Assembly: GCF_003259335.1 (NCBI RefSeq)
Contig: NZ_QLLL01000004.1
Location: 139,689 to 203,688 of the forward strand
Direction: 5' to 3'
From: Chitinophaga skermanii
Lineage (GTDB): Bacteria; Bacteroidota; Bacteroidia; Chitinophagales; Chitinophagaceae
Length of the DNA stretch: 64,000 nucleotides
Shown in pieces: positions 17,170 to 26,794 of the stretch (its first letter is position 1; each line of letters opens with the position of its first letter). The notes beneath the pieces were generated by a model. It searched no databases. It had not been told where the DNA came from and saw only the letters and a program-made list of their open reading frames with translations. Made by a program: the position numbers and the translations under genes.

Positions 17170-18197
17170 TTGGAAATGCTATCTGTTAACACGGGGGGAT
17201 TGAATTTATTAATGTTTCCAGGGTGTTGTTGCACGGAGGAGTGTTGTTGTTTCCATAGTTTTAGCACCATAGATTTCAGGTCATCTTCTAAATAGAGGTC
17301 CCCATTTATAAACCTGGCAATAGTGATGAAGGGATTGTCGTATATAGGTTTGAATGACCTACGGCCATTTTTTATTTCTTCTTCATCTTCGAAGCTATAC
17401 AAGCTATTATTCGTGCTGAAAATTTGTTTGGTAATAAGAGAAGGATATACCCGCTTCGCTAATATTTCTGCTCTTTCTTGTGCTACCATTGTAGTTGGCA
17501 AATTCGTATGGATGTTTTCAATTGCTTTTTTTTCCATGTGCCAGTAAAACGTGTACACGACAAAAGGCAATAACGTAAGCAAGATACCGATGACAGGAAA
17601 AATTCGCAATGAAGGTTTTCTATTCCGCCATAGCGAAACGACATAATAAAAAAATAAGAGGTGGGGAGTAATAAGTAATAATGGTAAACCCAAAATGAAG
17701 AAATAAGCTAGCAGCAAGTAGTTGTCTATAGGAGTGCTCAGCACATAATACAATGCCATCATTACACCAGCACCAAGTAAAAGAAATTGTACTTGTTGAA
17801 TGTTGGCTGGTAATACCCGGTGAAACAACATGCCCATCCCATTCAACAAGCAAATCGAAATGAATGCGAATAAACCTATGGAAGGGGTAGGGAAGATTTC
17901 GGAACCAATGTTGAATAATAAGCAAGTATTTACAAAGCAACTTGCTAATAACAACATAAACGGTGTATTGGCGCTTACTCTTTTGCAATACCCCTTGCAT
18001 GCTAAAATAATAAAGTAAACGACCGTAACAATATAACTGGTAAATGCTATGGTCATCGATACATCCCTTTCAGATGGCAATATGTAAGCAAATACAATAA
18101 AGGATACGAAACTAAGGAGGTAAATGCTAGCGCCAATCATACTGATAGGTATGAAATGCTTGTGCGTTGCTATTAAACGCTGTAAGTAATAAGGCAT
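17166..18197 (-). CDS. Hypothetical multi-pass membrane protein (paralogue A)
   Basis: 343 residues with about seven hydrophobic segments up to residue 225, then a soluble domain of about 115 residues. The soluble part aligns by eye with that of the downstream protein (WHMEKKAIENIHTNL versus the tail of paralogue B). It is the first gene of a two-gene unit. Both are of unknown function; coupled paralogues suggest a hetero-oligomer in the inner membrane. Confidence 0.75.
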   Translation of the reverse strand: MPYYLQRLIATHKHFIPISMIGASIYLLSFVSFIVFAYILPSERDVSMTIAFTSYIVTVVYFIILACKGYCKRVSANTPFMLLLASCFVNTCLLFNIGSEIFPTPSIGLFAFISICLLNGMGMLFHRVLPANIQQVQFLLLGAGVMMALYYVLSTPIDNYLLLAYFFILGLPLLLITPHLLFFYYVVSLWRNRKPSLRIFPVIGILLTLLPFVVYTFYWHMEKKAIENIHTNLPTTMVAQERAEILAKRVYPSLITKQIFSTNNSLYSFEDEEEIKNGRRSFKPIYDNPFITIARFINGDLYLEDDLKSMVLKLWKQQHSSVQQHPGNINKFNPPVLTDSISK

Positions 18198-18296
18198 ATA
18201 TGTTAGGTTAATTCACTTTGAAATACAAAGTAAAAATAATTGTTAGTGGCTAGTATTCCAAATCCTATTCTGCTAATTTCTTATATAAAGGAAATA

Positions 18297-18737
18297 TTAA
18301 CCATGTCGCAACCAATCTTCTTGGTACATCTCGAAACGCAGCTCTTTCCCATTAGTAGTTTCACCCACTTCTCGCCAGCCGGTACGCCTGTAAAACTCCG
18401 CAGCACGACTATCCTTCGCCGTTGTAAGCCAAAGCATCTCGTTTGAGTGGGTAAAATGCCAATGTAACATGGTGTTTTGTAATTGCTTACCAATACCTTG
18501 TTGTTCAAAACCCGGGTCTACGAACAAGGCCCAGATATTATGATGGGTTGTATCAATCACAGCAAACCCCGTAATTATATGGTCCTGTTCATCTACCCAT
18601 CCTTTCCCATCAACGGTTAAAAAGCGGGTGTAATCGGCCCTAGTTACCAAGTTGGGGTTCGACAGCACGTTTTCCTTTACACTTAAACGTATGCGTTCTA
18701 GTACAGGGATATCAGCGATGTGGGCAATACGGATCAT
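18297..18737 (-). CDS. GNAT-family N-acetyltransferase
   Basis: 146 residues with the compact single-domain GNAT layout: MIRIAHIADIPVLERIR opening, WALFVDPGFEQQGIGKQL (strand beta4 and the acetyl-CoA pyrophosphate loop Q-x-x-G-I-G), and AAEFYRRTGWREVG near the end. It acetylates an unknown amine. It has its own promoter region, as it is flanked by about 100 bases on its 3' side and 200 on its 5' side. Confidence 0.9.
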   Translation of the reverse strand: MIRIAHIADIPVLERIRLSVKENVLSNPNLVTRADYTRFLTVDGKGWVDEQDHIITGFAVIDTTHHNIWALFVDPGFEQQGIGKQLQNTMLHWHFTHSNEMLWLTTAKDSRAAEFYRRTGWREVGETTNGKELRFEMYQEDWLRHG

Positions 18738-18939
18738 GAGGTGATGTGTTCATTTTCGAACAAGATAGGGCTATTTCGCGGAATGGGAAACCTGTAATAA
18801 TTGAATTTGCCCCGTTCGTAAAGTAATCATTGTTATGTCAATTAAATAAATCTTACTTCGCAATAATTTCCCACTTTATTTGTTTCTATACCATTCGACC
18901 TTATTCGCTTGATTCAACCAATTTTTATTCAATTATTTT

Positions 18940-21345
18940 ATGCGTACTGGTTTTCTCGCCATCCTAACCTTTATTGCTTTGCCTACATTCGCGCAGCAAA
19001 AATTAACGGTCGCCGTTAGTAATTCACAACTACAACCCCTACCTTATGCAAGCATTGAAGTCTTGCGGGTAAAAGATTCTAGCCTGGTAAAAGGTCAAAT
19101 GTCAGATTCTATTGGAACAACGGTTTTTGATGTTCCTTATGGTCATTATTTATTGCGGGGGAAGATGATTAACCATAATACGGGGTATTTGCCCGTTCAA
19201 TTCTCTTCTTCTCAACAGCGTTTTACCATTCAACTGAACACCCAACAATTGCAAACCGTTACGATCAACAAAAAGAAACCCCTTATTCAACAATCGCCGG
19301 GTAAAACTACGGTGAACGTGGAAGCTGCAATTACCAATGCGGGCACAACCGTGCTGGAATTGCTCGAGAAATCGCCGGGCGTAAGTGTTGACCGGGACGG
19401 GAACATTAGTTTGAAAGGAAAACAAGGTGTGCTGGTACTTATCGATGATAAGCCAACCTATTTGAGTGGACAAGAGCTTGCCAGCCTTTTGGGTAGCATG
19501 AACTCTAGCCAGATTGAACAATTAGAACTAATGGATAATCCACCTGCCAAGTACGACGCGGCAGGGGGAGCAGGTGTTATTAATATCAAAACCAAAAAAC
19601 TCAAACAGTACGGGTTTAATGGCAACGCCACTATTGGTCACATCCAAGGAAGATATGCCCGTGAAACCGGTAACGTAAATTTGAACTACAAATCGGGTAA
19701 TCTCAATGCCTACTTAAATTACAGCGGTTTAAAGTTCGATAACTATATGCGTTATACCGCCAGTCGCCAATTTAAGGAAGCTGGTACGAACAACTATGCA
19801 CAGTTTATGGAGCAAGATGGAATGTCGTACTTAAATGGCTTGAACAACACGGTACGTGCCGGGGTTGATTATACGCTCAGCAAGAACACTAGTGTGGGTG
19901 TAGGCTTAGTGGGTACCCTCCAAAAACGCGATGCGCCTAGCTTCGCAAATGTTAATTGGTTAGATGGCCAACGACATATCGATTCTGTTATCCGAACCGA
20001 CTCCCGTGTAGAGAATAAATGGCGCAATGGAGGAGCAACATTATATGTTCGACATAAACTTAATCAACGGCAAGATATAGGAGCTGATGTCGACTTTTCG
20101 AAGTATCGTATCGCGCAAGACCAATCCTTTACCAATTCATTAATGCAACCTGTAGGGTACATCGAATCGTCGAGGAGTGATATTCTTTCAAACTTACGCA
20201 TACTAACCGGTAAAATAGATTACACGTATCAAATCAGTGATAAAACTAATTTCAGTGCGGGGGCAAAAGTGTCGCAAATTGATACAGATAATGATGCACA
20301 ATATTATGTGAAAGATACCCATGATGATTGGGTAAGTGACGATAACCAAACGAATCATTTCATTTATAAAGAAAATATCTACGCAGCATATGCCAGTGCT
20401 GAACAGAAAGCCGGTAAAATGACAATTGGTGGTGGTTTACGCTTCGAATCTACCCAGTATACTGCCAACCAAATCGGTAATAAGTCGCAAGGCAGCTCGT
20501 CGTTCGACAGAAGTTATAATAGTCTTTTTCCTACGCTGAACCTCACTTACCAGCTTGATTCTTCCCACCAGTTGATGTTTAGTGGAGGAAGAAGAATTGA
20601 TCGCCCGGTATTCCAGAACCTCAATCCTTTTGTAGTTATCATTAATAAATATTCTTTCCAATCGGGTAACCCTAACCTATTACCACAATACACTTGGCAG
20701 GCTACTGTTTCGCATGTGTACAAGGAATGGTTAACCACTAGTTTTGGGTACGTAAAAACATCGGGCTATTTCATGCAAATGTTTTTAACACGTGATGATG
20801 GAACGCTGTTATTTACTCACGGTAATTTGGGTGATTATAGTAGTTGGGTTGGAACGGTTACCGTTTCAAAGGATATTACGAAATGGTGGGCATTTAATGG
20901 AACGGCGGTAGTGAACTTTAAGCATTTAGAAGGTACGTTGTGGGAGCATATGGATAAACGTCGTACACAACTATCACTCAATATATCGAACCAATTGCGC
21001 TTAGGTAAAGATTGGACTGCAGAAGTATCTGGTTGGTACGAGTCGAAGTCGATGGTAGATATTCAAGAAGTATTAGATCCCATGGGACAATTACAACTTG
21101 GTTTAGCAAAGCAGGTGCTAAAGGGAAAAGGTACGCTCAAATTATCTGCACGGGATGTTTTATACACGCAAGTGTTGAAAGGTTTTACCACTTTCGAACA
21201 TTCTACAGAACCATTTACTTTGCGTAGAGATACAAGAAATGTAGGGTTGTCGTTTACGTACCGTTTTGGTAAGCCAATTAAAGGCTTTAAGCGCAATAAT
21301 AGCGGCCCTTCCGATGAAGCACAACGTGTTGGAAACGCAGGATAA
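18940..21345 (+). CDS. Outer-membrane beta-barrel family protein (TonB-receptor-like)
   Basis: 801 residues: signal peptide (ending PTFAQQ), an N-terminal carboxypeptidase-like beta-domain (about 20-105), a plug-like domain with TTVLELLEKSPGVSVDRDG and a PPAKYDAAGGAGVINIKTKK segment, then a barrel ending SFTYRFGKPI plus a short hydrophilic tail. This matches the Bacteroidota barrel family often annotated OMP_b-brl_3. A plug of this type suggests energised uptake, though the ligand is unknown. The gene stands alone; a 25-bp inverted-repeat terminator follows. Confidence 0.9.
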   Translation: MRTGFLAILTFIALPTFAQQKLTVAVSNSQLQPLPYASIEVLRVKDSSLVKGQMSDSIGTTVFDVPYGHYLLRGKMINHNTGYLPVQFSSSQQRFTIQLNTQQLQTVTINKKKPLIQQSPGKTTVNVEAAITNAGTTVLELLEKSPGVSVDRDGNISLKGKQGVLVLIDDKPTYLSGQELASLLGSMNSSQIEQLELMDNPPAKYDAAGGAGVINIKTKKLKQYGFNGNATIGHIQGRYARETGNVNLNYKSGNLNAYLNYSGLKFDNYMRYTASRQFKEAGTNNYAQFMEQDGMSYLNGLNNTVRAGVDYTLSKNTSVGVGLVGTLQKRDAPSFANVNWLDGQRHIDSVIRTDSRVENKWRNGGATLYVRHKLNQRQDIGADVDFSKYRIAQDQSFTNSLMQPVGYIESSRSDILSNLRILTGKIDYTYQISDKTNFSAGAKVSQIDTDNDAQYYVKDTHDDWVSDDNQTNHFIYKENIYAAYASAEQKAGKMTIGGGLRFESTQYTANQIGNKSQGSSSFDRSYNSLFPTLNLTYQLDSSHQLMFSGGRRIDRPVFQNLNPFVVIINKYSFQSGNPNLLPQYTWQATVSHVYKEWLTTSFGYVKTSGYFMQMFLTRDDGTLLFTHGNLGDYSSWVGTVTVSKDITKWWAFNGTAVVNFKHLEGTLWEHMDKRRTQLSLNISNQLRLGKDWTAEVSGWYESKSMVDIQEVLDPMGQLQLGLAKQVLKGKGTLKLSARDVLYTQVLKGFTTFEHSTEPFTLRRDTRNVGLSFTYRFGKPIKGFKRNNSGPSDEAQRVGNAG

Positions 21346-21354
21346 TGATACATT

Positions 21355-21405
21355 ATTACATAAAAAAGCCTTATCTACATTGTAGATAAGGCTTTTTTAT
21401 GTAAT
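21355..21405. terminator. Very long perfect hairpin terminator between converging genes
   Basis: The arms attacataaaaaagccttat... (21355-21379) and their exact complement (21381-21405) pair over about 23 bp around a tiny loop. The T run serves both the barrel gene (+) and the acyltransferase-like gene (-). The stem is much longer than needed for termination. Confidence 0.9.
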
Positions 21406-21413
21406 AAAATTGT

Positions 21414-22598
21414 TTATAGATACGATAGAAAAGGGTGTTGATGTGTTTGTTTATAACGGAGGAATTTTTTACAAGGAATATATAATCCTATCACCACCGC
21501 AATCCAAATTACGTACACCCATACCAACGAAAACCCAAAGCTCGCCGGCCTGAACAAGAAAATAGATGCGTTATCCGATACTTGCGACATATTATAACCA
21601 CAGGCAAAAAACGCTACGACTGTTAATGCATGCAAAACGTAAAAGTGTAACACGTAATAAAAAAACGGCACTTTCCCATACACTGAAACACGGTCGATCC
21701 ATTGGCCTTTTAATTGTTCTGTGAGCGATAATAAAATCAATATTGGGCCGAGCGTCATACCACAGTATTGTAGTGATGGCGGATATTTACTTGTGTTGAA
21801 GAAGTTATAGATGTTTGTTAAGATATTCGGGCTGCTGGCGAACGGGGTAGGATCACCATAGAATTTCGTGAACCTTAATACTACGAACAGGGCTGTAAGG
21901 GCACAGCCTAAATAGAATAACATTTTCTTCCTTAATTCGGCTGGGAAATTGCCCTGGTACAATTGCCCCAAACCATAACCGGTGAACATTACGCCCGTCC
22001 ATGGTAATACAGTGTAAAAAATACCTAGGAAGTGTGTTGCACCTAATGGCACAACAGTTCCTCTTGCTGTGAGCAATGCTTGCCAAGCAATGCCGGCAGG
22101 CCCAGTGGTTGGTAAATTAAGGAGGTCGGTAATGTTATGAAAGAAGAACAAAACGATCCCTATCAACAAAACGGCCTTCTTGCTAAAGCGTGTTACAATC
22201 CCTAACAATACCATGCTAGCACCAATCGCCCATATTACTTGTAATAGGATAAAGTTGAAGAAAGGGTTGAAGGTTAGGGCGAGGGTTATGACCGTTATTT
22301 CCATTAGTATAAGCCACAGACCTCTTTTAATGAGAAAGTTGCTGGCTTCGGTGGTAGATTTCTTTTGTGAAGATAAATAAGCCGACACACCACTCAGCAA
22401 CAAGAACGTGGGTGCGCAGAAATGTGTAATCCATCGCGTGAAATAGAGCCATGGGTGCGTAGTTGTAGGGTCGAGTGGGTCTTGCGTAAGGGCGTCGATG
22501 TGAAAGAAGTCGCGGGTATGATCTAGTGCCATAATGATCATGACGATACCTCTTACGAAGTCGATCGAGGAAATACGCTTACCGGGATTTGGTTGCAT
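21414..22598 (-). CDS. Heparan-alpha-glucosaminide acetyltransferase-like membrane protein (DUF1624)
   Basis: 394 residues, about ten hydrophobic segments. RISSIDFVRGIVMIIMALDHTRDFFH is the hallmark first segment of the DUF1624/HGSNAT and YeiB-type acyltransferase group (D-x-x-R-G and DHxR/DHTRD). The likely reaction is moving an acyl group from the cytoplasmic to the outer face to decorate an envelope glycan or small molecule. No sugar-biosynthesis genes adjoin to give the acceptor. Confidence 0.87.
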   Translation of the reverse strand: MQPNPGKRISSIDFVRGIVMIIMALDHTRDFFHIDALTQDPLDPTTTHPWLYFTRWITHFCAPTFLLLSGVSAYLSSQKKSTTEASNFLIKRGLWLILMEITVITLALTFNPFFNFILLQVIWAIGASMVLLGIVTRFSKKAVLLIGIVLFFFHNITDLLNLPTTGPAGIAWQALLTARGTVVPLGATHFLGIFYTVLPWTGVMFTGYGLGQLYQGNFPAELRKKMLFYLGCALTALFVVLRFTKFYGDPTPFASSPNILTNIYNFFNTSKYPPSLQYCGMTLGPILILLSLTEQLKGQWIDRVSVYGKVPFFYYVLHFYVLHALTVVAFFACGYNMSQVSDNASIFLFRPASFGFSLVWVYVIWIAVVIGLYIPCKKFLRYKQTHQHPFLSYL

Positions 22599-22801
22599 AA
22601 AGGGAGTATTTGCAGAAATTTACGCCTATTTTTTATGCTTTCCCATATCACGAAGGGGTTAAAAAGTTGTTATAATCCTATAAAAATCATGATAAAATCA
22701 CCTTTCATGGCAAGGCAGTATGGATATATTGTTTATTATTACATCTTGTTTTTAAAAATGGTCATTGGAAAGTAGTGGGGGAGATCAGCCCGTTAGCGAA
22801 T
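22599..22801. other. Divergent promoter region
   Basis: The 203 bases between the DUF1624 gene and the prenyl synthase are AT-rich and hold a 60-codon frame that does not look coding. No clean promoter pair was found. Confidence 0.4.
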
Positions 22802-23764
22802 ATGAAGTTTACTAAATCGGTTTTACAAGAGGAATTACAAGCGTTTTCAACTTATTTTGATACGTCGTTAAAGGGGAAATCGGCCTTGCTCGATCGCATT
22901 ACCAGTTATTTGTTAGAGAATAAGGGGAAACAAATGCGCCCGATCTTCGTATTATTAGGAGCACGCATGGCTGGCAGCGTAACGGATAGAACCTACCGTG
23001 CCGCGTTGCTCGTGGAGCTGTTGCATATCGCTTCCTTGGTACACGACGATTTAGTGGACGATTCTATGGAACGCCGTGGCAAATACTCTGTAAATGCCCT
23101 TTGGAAAAACCGGAGTGCTGTTTATACCGGCGATTACATATTCGCACATAGCTTGGTATTATCGTTATCAAACGGCGATCACCGCATATTGGAGATATAC
23201 ACGGAAGCCATCAGGCAAATGAGCGAATTGGAGTTGCTGCAGATGGTGAAGAACAAGAAAATACAATACGACGAACAAGCCTATTACGACCTCATAAAAG
23301 GCAAAACCGCTTCCTTCCTAGCAGCTGCCTGCTCGGCCGGCGCTGCCTCTGTAACGGACGACGAATCTGTTATAGCTCGTATGCATACCTTCGGTGAAAA
23401 GCTAGGCATGGCTTTCCAAGTAAAAGACGATTTATTGGATTATACCCAGCAAGACATTGGCAAACCCACTGGGAACGATATTAAAGAACAAAAAATTACC
23501 TTACCGCTTATATATACTTTGCACAATTGTGATGCCCGTACGAAAACGTATTTATTGAACATTGTGAAGCATCACAACACCAAATCCGACAAGGTAAAAG
23601 AGCTCATCAATATCGTAGAAGCCAACGGCGGCATGCGTTATGCAGAAGATAAAATGCACGCATTTCGTGATGAATCGCTGGCAGTATTGCAAACCTTCCC
23701 ACCTTCGGAAGTGCGCGATTGCTTAGAAGAAATGGTGGCATTTACCATTGGCCGTGCTTATTAA
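22802..23764 (+). CDS. Polyprenyl diphosphate synthase (trans-isoprenyl)
   Basis: 320 residues. GKQMRP (substrate phosphate binding), HDDLVDDS at about 81-87 (first aspartate-rich DDxxD motif), KGKTASFLAAA and FQVKDDLLDY (second aspartate-rich motif) appear in the expected order. It condenses isopentenyl diphosphate units to make the long prenyl tail of menaquinone or the undecaprenyl/octaprenyl precursor; chain length cannot be read with certainty. ATG 22802 is preferred over an in-frame GTG nine codons earlier. A 43-residue membrane peptide gene follows after nine bases. Confidence 0.95.
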   Translation: MKFTKSVLQEELQAFSTYFDTSLKGKSALLDRITSYLLENKGKQMRPIFVLLGARMAGSVTDRTYRAALLVELLHIASLVHDDLVDDSMERRGKYSVNALWKNRSAVYTGDYIFAHSLVLSLSNGDHRILEIYTEAIRQMSELELLQMVKNKKIQYDEQAYYDLIKGKTASFLAAACSAGAASVTDDESVIARMHTFGEKLGMAFQVKDDLLDYTQQDIGKPTGNDIKEQKITLPLIYTLHNCDARTKTYLLNIVKHHNTKSDKVKELINIVEANGGMRYAEDKMHAFRDESLAVLQTFPPSEVRDCLEEMVAFTIGRAY

Positions 23765-23773
23765 TTATTGTAT

Positions 23774-23905
23774 ATGAGAAGAAGTAAAAACCAATTAACG
23801 CTATTACTATTGGCAATTTTGGCGGCCGTAGCCCTCTTCTTTCGTTGGAAGATGGCTTATACGAAGGCTGTTAAAGATGCCCAGGAAAAAGTTGCTACAC
23901 AATAA
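23774..23905 (+). CDS. Small single-pass membrane protein (43 aa)
   Basis: Begins MRRSKNQLTLLLLAIL: a positive N-terminus, one hydrophobic segment (about 8-23), then a Lys-rich cytoplasmic or periplasmic tail ending KVATQ. It starts nine bases after the prenyl synthase stop and ends at a terminator, so it is the last gene of that unit. Not recognised; the position and good signal/terminator placement argue that it is translated. Confidence 0.6.
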   Translation: MRRSKNQLTLLLLAILAAVALFFRWKMAYTKAVKDAQEKVATQ

Positions 23906-23943
23906 AAAATCCCCTGTTGCTCGAAGCAGGGGATTTTCTTTTT
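23906..23943 (+). terminator. Terminator of the prenyl synthase unit
   Basis: An 11-bp stem: aaaatcccctg (23906-23916) with caggggatttt (23927-23937), followed by more T. It begins right at the stop codon of the 43-residue gene. Confidence 0.88.
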
Positions 23944-23979
23944 AGATTCAAAAAGTTTGTATGTCAAATATTGATACTC

Positions 23980-25266
23980 TTATCGATTATATGGGTATTC
24001 ATTCACCCAATGGAATCCACGGTTCAGCAAACGGAACGAATTAAGGTCATGCTTTGTGAACTGCATATACACCGAGTCTTGCTGAATTTTACCGCGCAAA
24101 GTTAGCGTACTATCATTTGAGAAGTATAAGTAGCTGGAATCATTCGGGGCAAATCCGGTTGCAATGGTAATACGTTGTAAAGCCGTATCTACTTTGAATG
24201 TATAGTAGCGAAGTGTGTCATTGGCCATCTTCACACGAGCATAACCTTTGTAATTCACTACAAGTTGCCGCCAATAGCTAGTATCGGTAGTAAGGGGCTT
24301 CAAAGTATCGTTATTGCGAACAATAAGTGAAGTATTGTAAATGCCATATAAGGGAGGTTTCGGTGCTTTATCGCCATAAATATTCATCATACCCATATCG
24401 GCACTTACTTGGGAAATAACTATATATGCCACGAACAATAGTTGGGCAACAAGTGCCAACAATTGTGCTTTCCTGCTTTTAAAAAAGGGTACTTCCACTT
24501 TCGGGCGAGTGGGCCTGTTGGTTAACAGCACAGCTGTTAATCGTTTAATATCTGGTGCCAGTAAGAACATGGCCCAAAGGAAAAGCAAGGAAGAGAAAAT
24601 CTTCACAGGTACATCAAAACAGAAGTTAATAACGGCCACATTGAACATCACAATGGAAGTTAGTAAAGCACCGAGGGTGGTGGTCCTTCTAAAGAACAAT
24701 AGGAATCCTGATATCACTTCCGCCCAACCCGTTACAGCACTAAAAGCAGCAGAAGCGCCTACATATGTCCAAGCTAAGCCCATGGGCGATTTATCGCCTA
24801 CAGGTTGTAATAATGTATATAACGAAGGTGTGGGCATTTGCATGTGAAATACTTTAATAAAGCCGTATAACACCATATTGAATGCTAAGAAAAAGCGGGT
24901 AAACCAACGCAGTAAGTAATAAGCCCTGTTGTAACTTTTTCTCTCCTTATCCACCATACTCCAAATAAGCGTACCAACAAGCGCCATGCTAAATTGCGTA
25001 AGTATTTGATAATAATTAAAGGTGGTATCACCACTACCGTTAGGGAATATGGATATCACCTTTCTATATCCCCAAATGTGCTGTGCCGCCCAAGGAATAA
25101 ACTGCTCCCAAAGCGTGTCTACAATCCCGGTAATAGGTTGCAGGAACGCCAACGATTGCGAAACGGCATTTAAAGGAAAGGGGAAAATGTTTAAGCATAT
25201 GAAAATGAAAAAGAATCGAAATGCGATCTTTTCTAAGTTCGTCCAGCGTGGGTTGATAAAAGGCAT
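23980..25266 (-). CDS. DoxX-like integral membrane protein
   Basis: 428 residues. Several hydrophobic segments run from about 15 to 290 and include a DoxX-type four-helix section (RFFLAFNMVLYGFIKVF... and GWAEVISGFLLFFRRTTTLGALL). The last ~140 residues are soluble, beta-rich and lie outside the inner membrane. Similar DoxX-like proteins are found in Bacteroidota, with unknown substrates; some act near quinones or redox stress proteins. It stands alone, facing the prenyl synthase unit. Confidence 0.75.
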   Translation of the reverse strand: MPFINPRWTNLEKIAFRFFFIFICLNIFPFPLNAVSQSLAFLQPITGIVDTLWEQFIPWAAQHIWGYRKVISIFPNGSGDTTFNYYQILTQFSMALVGTLIWSMVDKERKSYNRAYYLLRWFTRFFLAFNMVLYGFIKVFHMQMPTPSLYTLLQPVGDKSPMGLAWTYVGASAAFSAVTGWAEVISGFLLFFRRTTTLGALLTSIVMFNVAVINFCFDVPVKIFSSLLFLWAMFLLAPDIKRLTAVLLTNRPTRPKVEVPFFKSRKAQLLALVAQLLFVAYIVISQVSADMGMMNIYGDKAPKPPLYGIYNTSLIVRNNDTLKPLTTDTSYWRQLVVNYKGYARVKMANDTLRYYTFKVDTALQRITIATGFAPNDSSYLYFSNDSTLTLRGKIQQDSVYMQFTKHDLNSFRLLNRGFHWVNEYPYNR

Positions 25267-25340
25267 TAGCTAGTAGGTTTAGGTAGAAACCTAATTTAGA
25301 AAAATCTTTTATTCATATGCAATTTTTTTGTTGAATGGTG

Positions 25341-26663
25341 CTAGTTGGCTTGTGCCGGGTGCATATTTTGAAATGCTGGGAGGGTAAGGGTAAAGGTAGT
25401 CCCATTTTCAGGGGTGCTGCTAACGTCTAAAGTGCCGCCATTTCCTTGGGCAAACTCCATGCAAAGCATTAAACCTAAGCCCGTTCCCCGCTCGCCCACT
25501 GTGCCAAAGCCCGGTTGATGTTGGAAGGAAAATAAGCTCTTTAATTGCTCTGGCGACATACCCGTGCCTTCATCGGATATGCTAATACACACCCCGTTCG
25601 GCGTAGATTTCGCCATCATGGTAATCTTTCCACCAGGGTAACTAAATTTCAAAGCGTTGCTGAAAAGGTTACGGATGATGACAGATACTTGGTCTTTATC
25701 GGCGTACACGCTCAAATTAGGTGGGACCTTTATTTCCACGTTTAAATCTTTCTGGGCAATACTCGGCCCGAAGAACTGCATCGTCTCCGTGGTTAATGGC
25801 AAGATGATGAACTGGGTTGGGTTCGTTTGAATGCCTTTCATGCTACGGGTACTCCAACGCAGCAAATTATCTAGGGTAGTGCCCAACTGCTGTACTTTCT
25901 TGTGTAACACCAACGCGGCATCATTCATCTCTTCCTCGGGGTATTCGCCTTTGGCAAACATATCGAGTAATACTTCCAAGGTAGCGAGTGGACTACGTAT
26001 ATCGTGCGCCACAATCGAAAATAACTTCTCCTTATCCTTATTCATGGCCAACAAAGTTTGCCTTTGATGCTCCACTTCGCTTTGATAATCGTTCTGGATA
26101 TATTTAAAAAAGCTCAAGCCTATTACGATAAACGATAATGCTACCGCCACGTTCGTCCATACCCGTTCTTGCGGCACCGGGTCGGCGTATTCCCAATGCT
26201 GTGGGAAGAACACGATCGCGCAAAAGGCAAGAATGGTAAGTACACTTAAGACGAGCAACATCCATTTATTATCGTAAATAAGGATGGTGACAAATAGAAT
26301 ATTCAAAATGAAGTACTCCGAGCCATTGTGGAAAAAGATCCCCGTAAACGTATAAACAGCAATACTTAATAAAATTAAAACCAAGCGCGCACTTAAATAC
26401 AAGCGGCGTGTATGCAAATAGTAAACCGTTACGCAAGTAAGCGTAGTCACTATATTGATAGCGCTCAGTAAGTATCGTTCCTGGATAAAATTAAGTACGG
26501 CAAAGAAGAACATGCATGGAATGCAGGGCAAAGTGAGCAAATTCAGCAACTTTGTCCTCCTGGCTTCTATAAAAGGCATATTCGGCGTAACGCCCACGTT
26601 AACGAGACGCTGCCAATACTCTTTTATTTTTGATGAAAGATAATTCGCCGCACGGTTGAGCAT
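25341..26663 (-). CDS. Sensor histidine kinase with multi-pass membrane input domain
   Basis: About 440 residues. Six or so hydrophobic segments (about 35-195), a short coil, then the HisKA helix with FSIVAHDIRSPLATLE (phospho-accepting His), the N box NLFSNALKFSYPGG, the G1 box DEGTGM and the G2 box GTGLGL. It autophosphorylates and passes phosphate to a response regulator, but none is encoded beside it (orphan). ATG 26663 is chosen: a TATATTTG promoter box ends only six bases upstream, which implies a leaderless or almost leaderless mRNA. Confidence 0.92.
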   Translation of the reverse strand: MLNRAANYLSSKIKEYWQRLVNVGVTPNMPFIEARRTKLLNLLTLPCIPCMFFFAVLNFIQERYLLSAINIVTTLTCVTVYYLHTRRLYLSARLVLILLSIAVYTFTGIFFHNGSEYFILNILFVTILIYDNKWMLLVLSVLTILAFCAIVFFPQHWEYADPVPQERVWTNVAVALSFIVIGLSFFKYIQNDYQSEVEHQRQTLLAMNKDKEKLFSIVAHDIRSPLATLEVLLDMFAKGEYPEEEMNDAALVLHKKVQQLGTTLDNLLRWSTRSMKGIQTNPTQFIILPLTTETMQFFGPSIAQKDLNVEIKVPPNLSVYADKDQVSVIIRNLFSNALKFSYPGGKITMMAKSTPNGVCISISDEGTGMSPEQLKSLFSFQHQPGFGTVGERGTGLGLMLCMEFAQGNGGTLDVSSTPENGTTFTLTLPAFQNMHPAQAN

Positions 26664-26669
26664 ACCCTG

Positions 26670-26677
26670 CAAATATA
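26670..26677 (-). promoter_or_regulatory. -7 promoter box TATATTTG before the histidine kinase gene
   Basis: An exact TAnnTTTG on the minus strand, six bases from ATG 26663. The transcription start would fall at or next to the start codon. No good -33 element was found. Confidence 0.45.
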
Positions 26678-26794
26678 CATTTGTATGCGTAATTATGGTA
26701 GTGAAGGGGTGTTTTTAACATTTATTCTAGGATCGAGAAGCTGGGTAGGTAGGGCGAAGCTGGGCGTATGATTTTTTTATGATATTTTCGCTAC

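Noticed and set aside
22593-22775. 60-residue ORF between the acyltransferase and prenyl synthase genes
   Set aside because: Poor composition and no ribosome site; it lies in the divergent promoter region.
25274-25293. taggttt/aaaccta hairpin before the DoxX-like gene
   Set aside because: Seven-base arms in AT-rich DNA are not strong enough to call a regulator.
26736-26767. Fourth periodic array (gaagctggg repeats)
   Set aside because: Only two full copies of the core are present. Too short to separate from chance.
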